Translations under genes and position numbers: made by a program
In this document: positions 23,331-34,051 of the stretch, one piece after another
How positions within the stretch are numbered: position 1 is the stretch's first letter
Layout: every line of letters begins with the position of its first letter
Source of the DNA: Variovorax sp. 770b2
GTDB lineage: Bacteria; Pseudomonadota; Gammaproteobacteria; Burkholderiales; Burkholderiaceae_C
Direction: 5' to 3'
Assembly: GCF_900115685.1 (NCBI RefSeq)
Contig: NZ_FOXJ01000001.1
Location: forward strand, 186,001 to 250,000
DNA: 64,000 nt
The notes under the pieces: model-generated
What the model was told of the DNA's origin: nothing
Database searches by the model: none
What the model saw: only the letters and a program-made list of their open reading frames with translations

Positions 23331-25181
23331 TCAGCGCCCGAACGAACGGCCGCCGCCGCCACCGCCGGAACGGTTGCCACCGCCGCCGCCGCCACCACCG
23401 CCGTAACCACCACCACCGCCGCCACCCGAACGGCCACCGCCGCCCGAACGGTTGCCACCGTAGCCGCCACCACCGCCACCCGGGCGGCCGCGACCGCGTC
23501 CGCCACCCATGTGGTCGACGCTCGTGCGCAACGGATCCGGCTGGCCGTCACCGCCACCGGCAACCGCTTCGGCACGCAGGTGCGCGACCTGGTTGGCTTG
23601 CGTCGGGCTGTGGCTGTTGCCGTGATGGCGCGGTTGGCGCTCGTCGTGCGGCAGGTGATTCTGTTGTTGTTGATGCTGGGGCGCATGGTGCGGCGTGCGT
23701 GCCGGACCTTGCGGGCCACGGCCTTGCGCCGGACGCGCACCCTGGCCGCGCGGGCCTTGGCCCTGGCCTTGGCCGCCGCCATTGGCGTTGCGGCCTTGAC
23801 CACCGCCGCCACCACCACCACCACCTTGGCCGCCACGGCGTTGACCGCCGCCACCACCACCACCGCCGCCAGCGCGTTCACCGCCGCCCTGGCCGGCCTT
23901 GTTCTCGCGGATGCGCGACAGCATCTCGGTGCGCGCAGCCTTGGCGGCCGCCTGCATCACCTCGCGGCTGGGCGGACGGCCCGCGCCGCCCCAGATCGTC
24001 TGGCGACCCATGGCGATCGGCTCGCCGCGTTCGCCTTCTTCAGGACCGAAGCCCTCGACGATCTGCACCGGAATCGTCTGCTTGGTGAAGCGTTCGATTT
24101 CCTGCATGAAGCCTTCTTCGTCCAGGCACACGAAGCTCACGGCCTCGCCGCTCGAACCGGCACGGCCGGTGCGGCCGATGCGGTGAACGTAGTCTTCGCT
24201 GACGTTCGGGATTTCGTAGTTCACGACGTGCGGCAGCTCGTCGATGTCGATGCCGCGGGCCGCGATGTCGGTGGCCACCAGCGCGCGGATGTCGCCGCTC
24301 TTGAAGCCGGCCAGCGCCTGCGTGCGGGCGCTCTGGCTCTTGTTGCCGTGCAGCGCCATCGCCTCGATGCCGTTCTTGGTGAGGAATTCGGCCACGCTGT
24401 TGGCGCCGAACTTGGTGCGCGTGAACACGAGCACCTGGCTCCACTTGTTCTCGTTGATGATGTGCGCGAGCAGCGCCTTCTTCTTGCCGCGGCCCACGGG
24501 GTGGATCACCTGGGTGATGCGCTGCACGGTGGTGTTGCGCGGCGTGACCTGGATGCTCTGCGGGTTCTTGAGCAGCGTGGCGGCCAGGTCGCGGATCTCG
24601 TCGCTGAAGGTGGCCGAGAAGAGCAGGCTCTGCTTTTCCTTGGGCACGAGCGCCAGGATCTTCTTCACGTCGTGGATGAAGCCCATGTCCAGCATGCGGT
24701 CGGCTTCGTCCAGGATGAGCATCTGGACCTGGCTCAGGTCCAGCATGCCTTGCTGCTGCAGGTCCAGCAGGCGGCCGGGGGTGGCCACGAGGATGTCGAC
24801 ACCCTTCTTGAGCTTGCTGATCTGCGGGTTCATGCCGACGCCGCCGAAGATCACGGTCGAATCGAGCTGCAGGTACTTGCCGTAGGTGCGCACCGACTCT
24901 TCGACCTGGGCCGCGAGTTCGCGGGTGGGGGTCAGCACGAGGGCGCGGATGCCGACGCCGCCGAACTTGTTGGTGGCGCTGCGGCTCATGGTGAGCTTGT
25001 GCAGCATGGGCAGCGTGAAGGCGGCCGTCTTGCCGGTGCCGGTCTGGGCGCCGCCGAGCAGGTCGTGACCTTCGAGAACGGCGGGAAAGGCTTGCGCCTG
25101 GATGGGGGTGGGGGTGTCGTAACCGTGCTCGTGCACAGCCTTCAAGATGGCGGGAGCCAGCTTCAGTTCATCAAAATTCAT
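23331..25181 (-). CDS. rhlE: DEAD-box RNA helicase, RhlE-like, with long Gly/Arg-rich tail
   Basis: The 616-residue protein has all core motifs: Q motif (F-D-E-L-K-L-A-P ... T-P-I-Q-A-Q), [36 protein letters not shown] and H-R-I-G-R-T-G-R. After about residue 410 comes a tail dominated by Gly with Arg, Gln, His and Asn (several runs of 8-9 Gly), ending S-F-G-R; such RGG-like tails bind RNA and can drive condensates. M at 25181 matches the RhlE start; an in-frame extension to 25442 is not protein-like. It acts in RNA remodelling, ribosome assembly or decay. Confidence 0.93.
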   Translation of the reverse strand: MNFDELKLAPAILKAVHEHGYDTPTPIQAQAFPAVLEGHDLLGGAQTGTGKTAAFTLPMLHKLTMSRSATNKFGGVGIRALVLTPTRELAAQVEESVRTYGKYLQLDSTVIFGGVGMNPQISKLKKGVDILVATPGRLLDLQQQGMLDLSQVQMLILDEADRMLDMGFIHDVKKILALVPKEKQSLLFSATFSDEIRDLAATLLKNPQSIQVTPRNTTVQRITQVIHPVGRGKKKALLAHIINENKWSQVLVFTRTKFGANSVAEFLTKNGIEAMALHGNKSQSARTQALAGFKSGDIRALVATDIAARGIDIDELPHVVNYEIPNVSEDYVHRIGRTGRAGSSGEAVSFVCLDEEGFMQEIERFTKQTIPVQIVEGFGPEEGERGEPIAMGRQTIWGGAGRPPSREVMQAAAKAARTEMLSRIRENKAGQGGGERAGGGGGGGGGQRRGGQGGGGGGGGGQGRNANGGGQGQGQGPRGQGARPAQGRGPQGPARTPHHAPQHQQQQNHLPHDERQPRHHGNSHSPTQANQVAHLRAEAVAGGGDGQPDPLRTSVDHMGGGRGRGRPGGGGGGYGGNRSGGGGRSGGGGGGGYGGGGGGGGGNRSGGGGGGRSFGR

Positions 25182-25471
25182 TGGAAACAATAAGCGCCAT
25201 ACACGGCGCAGTGGCATCGGCCCGCTTGGCGTCTTAGTGTTGACGCCGAGCCAGTCAAGGCAGATGAAGGTCAGGGGTGGGAGCCGGAAAACCCGTTGTG
25301 AGAAGGGTCTTCTTCGTCCCCGGCAGAGAGCCGGTGTTGCGGGCAACTGGACCCGGCAACGGTGGCTATTGTCGCATGAGTCGATAATCGGTGGTTTGCC
25401 GCGCCCGGATGCGTTGTTCTGGCGCCCGCGCTTTTCCCCCAATTTCCGCTACCCAAGGTAACTATCCACAG

Positions 25472-27133
<1,662 letters not shown>

Positions 27134-27239
27134 GCTCGCCCCCAGCCTGCGCGCACTTCGTGTCGCTACGCCAACCCCCTACCGGGGGCAACACCAGAGG
27201 CCCGGCAAAGCCGGTTCCTCGGTGTTTCTGGAATAGGCT
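27134..27239. repeat. Intergenic repeat-like element with two hairpins
   Basis: The gap between ettA and the convergent decarboxylase-like gene holds the text CACTTCGTGTCGCTACGCCA, then the hairpin CCCCCTACCGGGGG, then GGCCCGGCAAAGCCGG and CCTCGGTGTT. I remember near-identical text as a dispersed intergenic element of Comamonadaceae; within this window there is only one copy. Confidence 0.5.
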
Positions 27240-27695
27240 TTAGATCGCTTCAGCAAGAGCGCGCGGTTCCGCAAGGGACTGCGCGCTTTTTTTATCGTCC
27301 GCCGCAAACACCTCGCGCGCCGCGGTGATGCCGTTGAGCGCCGCCGGGAAGCCCGCGTACACCGCCATCTGCATGATGATCTCGATCACTTCAGTGCGCG
27401 TCACGCCGACATTGAGCGCGCCCTGGATGTGCACCTTCAGCTGCGGCGCCGCATTGCCCATGGCCGTGAGCGCGGCCACCACCGCGATTTCGCGGGAGCG
27501 CAGGTCCAGGCCGGGGCGCGAGTAGATGTCGCCGAACGGAAATTCGATCAAAAGGCGCGCGAAGTCGGGCGCGATGTCCGCCAGGCTCTGGACGACCTTG
27601 ACGCCGCCTTCACCGTCGATTTCCTGGAGCTTGGCCAGTCCGCGCTCGTAGCGCAGGTTGTCGTTGCGGGTCTGGCTGGCTTGTGTGTTCGTCAT
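27240..27695 (-). CDS. Carboxymuconolactone decarboxylase/AhpD-like family protein
   Basis: The 151-residue protein shows the CMD pattern (D-F-A-R-L-L-I-E-F-P-F-G-D-I-Y-S-R-P-G-L-D ... R-S-R-E-I, then Q-L-K-V-H-I-Q-G-A-L-N-V-G-V-T-R-T-E-V-I-E). The AhpD C-x-x-C pair is absent, so a thiol peroxidase partner role is unlikely; gamma-carboxymuconolactone-decarboxylase-like chemistry or detoxification is more likely. The start at 27695 lies inside the end of the MerR-family regulator (86-bp overlap), so the two are one transcript controlled by that regulator. Confidence 0.85.
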   Translation of the reverse strand: MTNTQASQTRNDNLRYERGLAKLQEIDGEGGVKVVQSLADIAPDFARLLIEFPFGDIYSRPGLDLRSREIAVVAALTAMGNAAPQLKVHIQGALNVGVTRTEVIEIIMQMAVYAGFPAALNGITAAREVFAADDKKSAQSLAEPRALAEAI

Positions 27696-28122
27696 CGCTT
27701 GTCTTTCTTTCCGGGGCAGTGCCCGACAACGAAGGACGCCTTGTCTTCGGCTTGGCCTTGGCCTCGATCGCGCGGTAGTGCGCGATCTTGGTCGAAAGCG
27801 CCTGCATCGATTGCTGCAGCGCCTCCACCCGGGCCTGAACCTCGGCGAGATGCGCCTGGAGCATCTCCCGCCGTTCGCCGACGCTGGCGTCCCCCTGGCT
27901 TCGAAGCCCGGCGAAGGCCTGCATGCCCTGGATGGGCATGCCGGTCTCGCGCAGGCGCAACAGGAAAGCCAGCCAGTCCATGTCGGCGCTCGCATAGCGG
28001 CGCTGGCCGCCCGGTGCGCGAGACACCGCGGCGATCAGGCCGATGCGCTCGTAGTAGCGCAGCGTGTGGGCCGTGAGGCCGGTGCGCTGTGCGACTTGCG
28101 CGATGGTCAGACTGGTTTCCAT
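27610..28122 (-). CDS. MerR-family transcriptional regulator
   Basis: The 170-residue protein has a typical MerR start (T-I-A-Q-V-A-Q-R-T-G-L-T-A-H-T-L-R-Y-Y-E-R-I-G-L) followed by R-Y, a coiled-coil dimer helix (E-V-Q-A-R-V-E-A-L-Q-Q-S-M-Q-A-L) and no Cys-rich metal site, so it probably senses an organic ligand. The last 30-odd residues are read through the beginning of the next gene in another frame, so the true C-terminus is unusually long. A MerR-style promoter lies just upstream (28130-28160). Confidence 0.88.
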   Translation of the reverse strand: METSLTIAQVAQRTGLTAHTLRYYERIGLIAAVSRAPGGQRRYASADMDWLAFLLRLRETGMPIQGMQAFAGLRSQGDASVGERREMLQAHLAEVQARVEALQQSMQALSTKIAHYRAIEAKAKPKTRRPSLSGTAPERKTSDDEHTSQPDPQRQPALRARTGQAPGNRR

Positions 28123-28129
28123 GGCGTTG

Positions 28130-28160
28130 ATTCTCGAAGTTGGAGCGCGCTCTAAGTCAA
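28130..28160 (-). promoter_or_regulatory. MerR-type promoter with dyad in a 19-bp spacer
   Basis: On the minus strand, TTGACT (28160-28155) and GAGAAT (28135-28130) are separated by 19 bp, the hallmark spacing of MerR-activated promoters. The spacer holds the near-perfect dyad TTAGAGCGCGCTCCAA (28155-28140). It should drive the regulator and the decarboxylase-like gene. Confidence 0.7.
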
Positions 28161-28173
28161 GCGCTTTGTCGAA

Positions 28174-29943
28174 CTATTTTTGCGGGTGCACAAGATCGGC
28201 GTCGAGCCAGCCGCGCAGGCTGTTGACGAAGGCCAGGGCCTGCACACGGGGCAGATCGTCCACCCGCACGACGGCTTCGGCAAGCTGGCCGCTGCCAAGG
28301 CGCCTGGCGCGGCCGATGCCGTCGAGCAGTCCGCAGCGCAGCGGCGGCGTGACCCAGCGGCCATCGAGCAGCAGGGCGATGTTGCCGCGCGTGCATTCGG
28401 TGATCTCGCCGTGGCGATTCCACAGCAGGGTGTCGAACACGCCTGGCGCGGTGGGCGCGAAGGCCTCGTAGTGCGCGCGGCGCGTGGTCTTGAAGCGGGA
28501 GAACTCGCCGTCGGCCTCGGCGAAGGCGCGGGAGGCCAATTGCAATTGCACGCGTGGCGGCGGGGCGTCCATGGCGAAGGCCTCCGCGCGGGGCTGCCCC
28601 TGTGCATCGAGCAGGAGGCGAACGCGCCAGGTACCCGTCGGATGCGCGTCGGCCAGTCGATGAAGGCATGCCGTCGCGGCCGCCTCGCTCCACGCATGGC
28701 CGAAGTGCGCCGCGGCCTTTTGCATGCGCGCGAGGTGCGCGGGCGCATCGCGCAAGGCGCCATCGACCAGTGCAAGCGTCTCCAGCAATTCGAAGGAATC
28801 CATGGCCGCAGACGATACAGGCGAAGGTCCTTGCCCCAGAAAGGCCCGCTTGTGCCGCCACTCATCCCACTCCGCATCGGCCTGCGCATCGGCGGTGATG
28901 CCGCTGCCGATGCCGCAGCGCGCCTGGGTGCCGCGCAGCGTCACGGTGCGGATCGGCACGTTGAAGGTCGCATGTCCGCCGGGCCGCACCACGCCCACGG
29001 CGCCGCAGTACACGCCGCGTGCCTCGGGCTCCAGCGCGCGGATCATGCGCATCGCGCCGACCTTGGGCGCGCCCGTGATCGAGCCGCACGGAAACAACGC
29101 GGAGAACACATCCACCAGCGAAACGCCGTCGCGCACCTTCGCCTCGACGTCGGAGGTCATCTGCCACACGGTGGGCAGCGCCTCGGTGTGAAAGAGCCGG
29201 GGCACGCGCACCGAGAAGGGCTGCGCCACGCGCGAGAGGTCGTTGCGGATCAGGTCCACGATCATCACGTTCTCGGCGCGCTCCTTGGGCACGGTGCGCA
29301 GCCGCAGCGCCATCGCCTCGTCTTCGGCGGTGGTCGCGCCGCGGGGGGCGGTGCCTTTCATGGGGCGCGCGAGTATCCGCTCGCCCTGCCAGTCGAAAAA
29401 GAGCTCGGGCGACACCGACAGCACCTGCTCGTCGCCGATGTCGATGAAGGCGGCATAGCCGTTGGGCTGCGCCTTTCGCAAGGCCATGAACCAGTCGTGC
29501 GCATCGCCGCGGAACTCGGCCCGCAGCGGCGCCGTGTAGTTGAGTTGGTACAGCTCGCCGTTCGCGATCGCGCGATGGATCGCCTCGATGTTCCGGTCGA
29601 AGCCGGCGCGCGACAGGCCGGCTTGCCAATCGACGGGAGGCACGGGACCAGCCGCTGCATCGGGCCACGGCACGGCGGCATCGTGCACGCCGAACCACGC
29701 CAGCGGCTCCTCACCCGCATGCACCGCGAAGGCCGGGTCGAAAGCCGCGGCCGCCTCGTAGCGCAGACAGCCCACGCACCAGCGCCCCTCGCGCGACAGC
29801 GCCTGGACGGCCTCCAGCACCGGCTTCACTTCTTCGGCGGTGCGCGCCACGAGCACGCGCGAAGGCGCGCCGAACGCCACGCGCAGCCGCGTCGCTCCAT
29901 CGCCGCGCGGCTCGGCGAAATCGATCAGCGTTTGCAAGACCAA
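28174..29943 (-). CDS. pabB: Aminodeoxychorismate synthase component I fused to 4-amino-4-deoxychorismate lyase
   Basis: The 589-residue protein joins two enzymes of p-aminobenzoate (folate) synthesis. Residues about 1-375 are PabB: G-E-L-Y-Q-L-N-Y-T, P-M-K-G-T-A-P-R-G, E-N-V-M-I-V-D-L-I-R-N-D-L, G-S-I-T-G-A-P-K and G-I-G-S-G-I-T-A-D. Residues about 382-589 are a PabC-like PLP lyase, with S-R-F-K-T-T-R-R-A-H-Y (candidate PLP Lys) and E-C-T-R-G-N-I. The fusion would channel aminodeoxychorismate to PABA. No ATG fits; the frame begins with TTG at 29943, 4 bp after the TAXI-gene stop, so translation may be coupled. Confidence 0.92.
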   Translation of the reverse strand: MVLQTLIDFAEPRGDGATRLRVAFGAPSRVLVARTAEEVKPVLEAVQALSREGRWCVGCLRYEAAAAFDPAFAVHAGEEPLAWFGVHDAAVPWPDAAAGPVPPVDWQAGLSRAGFDRNIEAIHRAIANGELYQLNYTAPLRAEFRGDAHDWFMALRKAQPNGYAAFIDIGDEQVLSVSPELFFDWQGERILARPMKGTAPRGATTAEDEAMALRLRTVPKERAENVMIVDLIRNDLSRVAQPFSVRVPRLFHTEALPTVWQMTSDVEAKVRDGVSLVDVFSALFPCGSITGAPKVGAMRMIRALEPEARGVYCGAVGVVRPGGHATFNVPIRTVTLRGTQARCGIGSGITADAQADAEWDEWRHKRAFLGQGPSPVSSAAMDSFELLETLALVDGALRDAPAHLARMQKAAAHFGHAWSEAAATACLHRLADAHPTGTWRVRLLLDAQGQPRAEAFAMDAPPPRVQLQLASRAFAEADGEFSRFKTTRRAHYEAFAPTAPGVFDTLLWNRHGEITECTRGNIALLLDGRWVTPPLRCGLLDGIGRARRLGSGQLAEAVVRVDDLPRVQALAFVNSLRGWLDADLVHPQK

Positions 29944-29947
29944 GGCG

Positions 29948-31342
29948 TCAGGCGGATTCCGCAGGCTTCGGCGTTGCGGGCGCTTGCGCCGATGCCGCTT
30001 CGCCAGTCGCCGATCCGGCCAGCACGCGCTTCCTCACCGCATAGATGTTGTTGCGCAGCGCATAGAGTTCGTCCGCATACGACAGCGGCACCGCCACCTT
30101 GTTGACCACGCGATCGAGGTCGTCGAGCTCCTTGAGGAGCGTGTCGCGCTCGCCCGTCTTGGCATCGACCTTGCCTTCGATGTCGCGCAGCCGCGCATAC
30201 CAGCGGAACACGCGCCGCCGCACGCGGAACTGGTAGAGCGGCGGAATCACGCGGCTCAGCGGCAGCATCAGCACCAGCAGACCGCCCAGCACCAGCCACA
30301 TGCGCTCCACGAGGTTGCTGGCCCAGAAGGGCAGGTAGCGCTGCCAGAACGGCGGCGTGCCGTTGATCGCGCGGTCGCCCTCGGGGCTCACCGGCAACTC
30401 GCTGGTGCGGGTGTTCGGAAAATCGCGCGCCCGGTTGAACCAGCCCGCGCCGCTGTGCACCGTCTGCGCCGATTGCGCGAACAGCTGGCGCAGGGCAGGG
30501 TGGGTTTCTTCGCGCGAGAGCAGCGAGGTGGTGGCCGCGAGCAGCGACACGTCCGAGGGCGGCAGGTCTTTCGACAGGTCGACCACGCCGCGCGGCAACG
30601 TCACCGCCGAGAGGAACGGAAAGCGCCGCGAGTACGCATCGGCCTGGCCGAAGTCCATCAGCTTGATATCGCCTGCGCGCAGCAGCCGCTGCACCTGCGG
30701 CGACTGGGGCGCGGAAGACAGCACGATCGCATCGAGCAGCCCGGCCTGCAGCGCCTCGGCCGCGGCGGCCTGTTCGAGGTTGGACAGCAGCACGTCGTCG
30801 GGCCCCAGGCGGTTGGCCTTGAAGAGCCGTTCCATGATCTCGGGCAGCCCGCTGCCGGGCATGTCGACATTCACGCGCAGGCCGCGCAGTTGCGTGAGCG
30901 AGGTGAGCGTGCCGGTCTTCTTGTCGACCTTCAGCGCGCTGTCGGCGCGGTAGAAAAGCCAGATCGGCTCGAAGAACAGGCTGCCGAGCGAACTGAGCCC
31001 CGCCTCTTCGTCGGCCACCGGGTCGGCGCTGCCGCCGCGCACGAAGCCCACGTCGGCGCCGCCCTTGCGCAGCAGCTCCAGGTTTTCCGAGGCGCCCGAG
31101 GTGGGTTTCAGCTCGACCGTGATGCCGCTGGCCTTGAGCGCCGCCGCATAGCGCTTGCCGAACTCCGCATAGGCGCTGCCCGTGGGGCCGGTGGCCAGCG
31201 TCACATGCTTGGGCGGCTGCGGCTTCAGGTACCAGTAGGCGGCGACCAGCAGGCCGATCACGAGAAAGATGATGGGCCCGGCCGAGGCGATCAGGTCGCG
31301 GATCGACAGCAGGATCAGCTTCAGGGTTCTGGGGAACGCCAT
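29948..31342 (-). CDS. TAXI-family TRAP solute-binding protein, membrane-anchored
   Basis: The 464-residue protein has an N-terminal membrane helix (about 15-38), a periplasmic TAXI binding fold (T-L-A-T-G-P-T-G-S-A-Y, S-G-A-S-E-N-L-E-L-L, D-V-G-F-V-R-G-G), a second hydrophobic helix near residues 342-362 and a charged helical tail with coiled-coil character (A-K-T-G-E-R-D-T-L-L-K-E-L-D-D-L-D). No TRAP permease genes lie nearby, so it may be an orphan receptor-like or adaptor subunit. The ATG at 31342 has AAAGGA upstream. It is followed by pabBC with a 4-bp gap. Confidence 0.85.
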   Translation of the reverse strand: MAFPRTLKLILLSIRDLIASAGPIIFLVIGLLVAAYWYLKPQPPKHVTLATGPTGSAYAEFGKRYAAALKASGITVELKPTSGASENLELLRKGGADVGFVRGGSADPVADEEAGLSSLGSLFFEPIWLFYRADSALKVDKKTGTLTSLTQLRGLRVNVDMPGSGLPEIMERLFKANRLGPDDVLLSNLEQAAAAEALQAGLLDAIVLSSAPQSPQVQRLLRAGDIKLMDFGQADAYSRRFPFLSAVTLPRGVVDLSKDLPPSDVSLLAATTSLLSREETHPALRQLFAQSAQTVHSGAGWFNRARDFPNTRTSELPVSPEGDRAINGTPPFWQRYLPFWASNLVERMWLVLGGLLVLMLPLSRVIPPLYQFRVRRRVFRWYARLRDIEGKVDAKTGERDTLLKELDDLDRVVNKVAVPLSYADELYALRNNIYAVRKRVLAGSATGEAASAQAPATPKPAESA

Positions 31343-31362
31343 GGTGGTCCTTTCTTGTGGTT

Positions 31363-32400
31363 TCAGCCGCGCGCCGCGGCGAAGTCGGTGGCCGACGGGA
31401 TGTGCAGGTCGCCCACGGTGACCGATTGCGCCGCGCGCACGGCGCGCAGCGTGGCGATGGCCACCGCCTCGGCCGCCATGGTGCCCAGCACCGTCATGCC
31501 CGGCGCGTTGCCTTCGAGCGGCACGCGGCCGGTGGCCAGCGCGAACAGCGTGTCGCCGTCGCTCATCGTGTGCACGGGGTTGATGGCGCGCGCCAGGCCG
31601 TCATGGGCGACGCTGGCGAGGCGGTTGGCCTGCACCTTGGTCAGCACCGCGTCGGTGGCGATCACGCCCAGCGTGGTGTTGGTGCCCGCGAGCAGGGGCT
31701 TGGGCAGCTCGCCGCGCAGCAGGGCGCGGCGCGTGTCGAGCAAGGCGGTGCCGTCTTCGGTGCGCGCGCCCGCCACGGGCTGCGCGGTGTTGTGGTCGAT
31801 CACGTCGCCCAGCGAGTTGACCGCGATCAGCGCGCCCACCGTGACGCCGCCGACGATGACCGACGCGGTGCCGATGCCGCCCTTCATCGCGCGGTGCACG
31901 CCGAAGAGCTTGCCCACCAGCGCGCCGCTGCCGGCGCCCACGTTGCCCTCGGCGGGCGCGGCGTTCGATGCCGCATCGCAGGCCGCATAGCCGGATGCCG
32001 CATCGGGGCGGATGCGCGCATCGCCCATCGGCAGGTCGAACAGCACCGCGGCCGGCACGATGGGCAGGGTGCCGAAGCGCACGTCCATGCCGATGCCGCG
32101 CTCCTCGAGCCAGCGCATCGCGCCCTCGGCGGCCGAGAGGCCCCAGGCGCTGCCGCCCGCGAGCATCACCGCATGCACCTGCTGCACCAGGTTGCCGGGC
32201 GAGAGCAGGTCGGTCTCGCGCGTGCCCGGCGCGGCGCCGCGCACATCGACACCGGCCACGGCGCCTTCGCGCGCCATGACGACGGTGCAGCCCGTGGGGC
32301 GGCGGGTGTCGGAGAAATGGCCGACTTCGATGCCGGCGACGTCGGTGATGGCACCGGCAGAGTTGGAGGGGGAGGACGAAGTGGAAGTCGTGGCTGACAT
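31363..32400 (-). CDS. P1 family peptidase (DmpA/BapA-type)
   Basis: The 345-residue product has the P1 (S58) family pattern: I-T-D-V-A-G-I-E-V-G-H at the start, A-P-G-T-R-E-T-D-L-L, L-A-G-G-S-A-W-G-L, G-N-V-G-A-G-S-G-A, K-G-G-I-G-T-A-S and V-G-A-L-I-A-V-N-S-L-G-D. Members self-cleave before a nucleophile and act as aminopeptidases or beta-peptidases. There is no signal peptide. It is divergent from the FAD oxidase gene, 27 bp away, so both promoters are packed into or near that gap. It ends 20 bp before the TAXI gene start, so it could share its transcript. Confidence 0.9.
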   Translation of the reverse strand: MSATTSTSSSPSNSAGAITDVAGIEVGHFSDTRRPTGCTVVMAREGAVAGVDVRGAAPGTRETDLLSPGNLVQQVHAVMLAGGSAWGLSAAEGAMRWLEERGIGMDVRFGTLPIVPAAVLFDLPMGDARIRPDAASGYAACDAASNAAPAEGNVGAGSGALVGKLFGVHRAMKGGIGTASVIVGGVTVGALIAVNSLGDVIDHNTAQPVAGARTEDGTALLDTRRALLRGELPKPLLAGTNTTLGVIATDAVLTKVQANRLASVAHDGLARAINPVHTMSDGDTLFALATGRVPLEGNAPGMTVLGTMAAEAVAIATLRAVRAAQSVTVGDLHIPSATDFAAARG

Positions 32401-32427
32401 GGCGGCCGATTATGGGACCGTGCCTCC

Positions 32428-33780
32428 ATGGCCTCTACGATGGGCGCCATGACAGTTGCAAGAAGTAGTTTCGCCCCCGGGGGCGATGCACGGCGCCACG
32501 TGGTGGTGATCGGCGCGGGCGCGGTGGGCTGCGCCACCGCCATCGAGGCACTGCGCGCGGGCCTGCGCGTGACCCTTCTGGAGCCCGAGACGCCCGGTGG
32601 CCCGCAGGCGACGAGCTACGGCAACGCAGGCTGGCTCTCCTCGCATTCGGTGGTGCCGCCCGCGCTCCCCGGCGCCTGGCGCAAGGTGCCGGGCTGGCTG
32701 GCCGATCCGCTAGGGCCGCTCGCGGTGCGCTGGCGCCATCTGCCGCGCGCGCTGCCGTGGCTGCTGCGCTACCTGGCCTCGGGCTGGACCGAGGCGCGTG
32801 TGCAGCGCACCGCCGAGGCGCTGCGCACCCTGCTGGCGGACGCGCCCGCGCTGCATGCGCAGCTCGCAGCCGAGGCCGGCGTGCCGCAGCTCATCGAGCA
32901 GCGCGGACTGCTGCACGCCTACCGCTCGCGCGCCGAGTTCGAAGACGACGCGCTGGGCTGGCGGGTGCGCGAGCGCGTGGGCGTGCAGTGGGAGGAGTGG
33001 CCGGCCGACGAGCTGCGCCGCCGCGAACCCGACCTCGATGCGCGCTACACGCTCGGCATCTTCGTGCCCGAGGCCGGCCACTGCCGCGACCCGGGCGCCT
33101 ACGTGGCCGCGCTGGCGCAGCATGCGGTGGATGCCGGGGCCGAGCGGATCTTCGGTCGCGCCACGGGCTTTCGCATCGAAGGCGGCCGGTTGCGCGCGGT
33201 GCGCACGGACCACGGCGACGTCGCCTGCGATGCCGCCGCCATCTGCGCCGGCGCATATTCCGGCCCGCTGGCCGCAGCCGCGGGTTCCCCGGTGCCGCTC
33301 GATACCGAACGCGGCTACCACGTGGTCGTCGAAGGCGCGAGCGTCGGGCCGCGCACGCCGGTGATGGTGGCGGACGGCAAGCTCATCGCGCACTGGATGG
33401 ATGGGGGCCTGCGCGCAGCGGGCCAGGTCGAGATCGGCGGGCTGGACGCCGAGCCCGACTGGCGCCGCGCGGAGATCCTGCATCGCCATCTGCAATCGAT
33501 GTTTCCGGCGCTGGCAGAAACGGGCGGTGCCAAGACCTTCAGACACTGGCTCGGCCGCCGCCCCAGCATGCCCGACGGGTTGCCCTGCATCGGGCCCTCG
33601 GCGGCGAGCGCGGACATCGTGCTCGCGTTCGGCCACGGCCATGTGGGCCTGTGCGGCTCGGCGCGCACGGGGCGGCTGGCGGCGCAGCTGCTCGCCGGCA
33701 TCGAGCCGGAGACGCCGCTGGCGCCGTTCGATCCGGGGCGATTCAGCTGGCCGGCTCGGGCTCGATCGACAGCACCGTGA
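32428..33780 (+). CDS. FAD-dependent oxidoreductase, D-amino-acid dehydrogenase (DadA)-like
   Basis: The 450-residue protein has an FAD dinucleotide site V-V-V-I-G-A-G-A-V-G-C-A-T-A about residue 25 and DAO-fold marks S-Y-G-N-A-G-W-L-S, R-G-Y-H-V-V-V and the C-terminal G-H-G-H-V-G-L-C-G-S-A-R-T-G. DadA-type enzymes oxidise D-amino acids to keto acids, passing electrons to the quinone pool. Starts at 32428, 32440 and 32449 are all possible; none has a strong ribosome site. Its 3' end overlaps the convergent CusF-like gene by 38 bp. Confidence 0.88.
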   Translation: MASTMGAMTVARSSFAPGGDARRHVVVIGAGAVGCATAIEALRAGLRVTLLEPETPGGPQATSYGNAGWLSSHSVVPPALPGAWRKVPGWLADPLGPLAVRWRHLPRALPWLLRYLASGWTEARVQRTAEALRTLLADAPALHAQLAAEAGVPQLIEQRGLLHAYRSRAEFEDDALGWRVRERVGVQWEEWPADELRRREPDLDARYTLGIFVPEAGHCRDPGAYVAALAQHAVDAGAERIFGRATGFRIEGGRLRAVRTDHGDVACDAAAICAGAYSGPLAAAAGSPVPLDTERGYHVVVEGASVGPRTPVMVADGKLIAHWMDGGLRAAGQVEIGGLDAEPDWRRAEILHRHLQSMFPALAETGGAKTFRHWLGRRPSMPDGLPCIGPSAASADIVLAFGHGHVGLCGSARTGRLAAQLLAGIEPETPLAPFDPGRFSWPARARSTAP

Positions 33781-34039
33781 GCGCCCCATCGACCTTGTCC
33801 GCCGTGAAGCGCACCTTGTCGCCGGGCTTCACCTTGCCGAGCAGCGCGGGGTCCTTCACGCGGAAGACCATCGTCATGCCGGGCATCTCCAGGTTCGGGA
33901 TGTCGCCGTGCCTGAGGGTGATCTTCTTCGCATCGGTGTCGATCTTGCGCACTTCGCCTTCGACAGCGGGCAGCGCGGCCTGTGCGAAAGCCGCCGCGGC
34001 GAGAAGGGCGGCGGAGAGGGTGGTGAGGAGTTTCTTCAT
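33743..34039 (-). CDS. CusF-like periplasmic copper-binding protein
   Basis: The 98-residue protein has a Sec signal (MKKLLTTLSAALLAAAAFAQ) and a small OB-type CusF domain with E-M-P-G-M-T-M-V-F (Met ligands), H-G-D-I and P-G-D-K-V-R-F. CusF carries Cu(I)/Ag(I) in the periplasm to an efflux pump. It is the last gene of the minus-strand copper cluster; no CusA/CusB pump lies in the window. It overlaps the end of the DadA-like gene by 38 bp. Confidence 0.9.
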   Translation of the reverse strand: MKKLLTTLSAALLAAAAFAQAALPAVEGEVRKIDTDAKKITLRHGDIPNLEMPGMTMVFRVKDPALLGKVKPGDKVRFTADKVDGALTVLSIEPEPAS

Positions 34040-34051
34040 CGCCGAACTCCT

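Noticed and set aside
23205..25193. Plus-strand frame of 662 residues opposite the helicase gene
   Set aside because: Shadow of the DEAD-box gene; Thr/Ala/His-rich, no motifs.
29948..31342. Frameshifted remnant of a larger TRAP permease fusion
   Set aside because: The protein is intact, with its own start and stop, and neighbouring frames hold no permease sequence.
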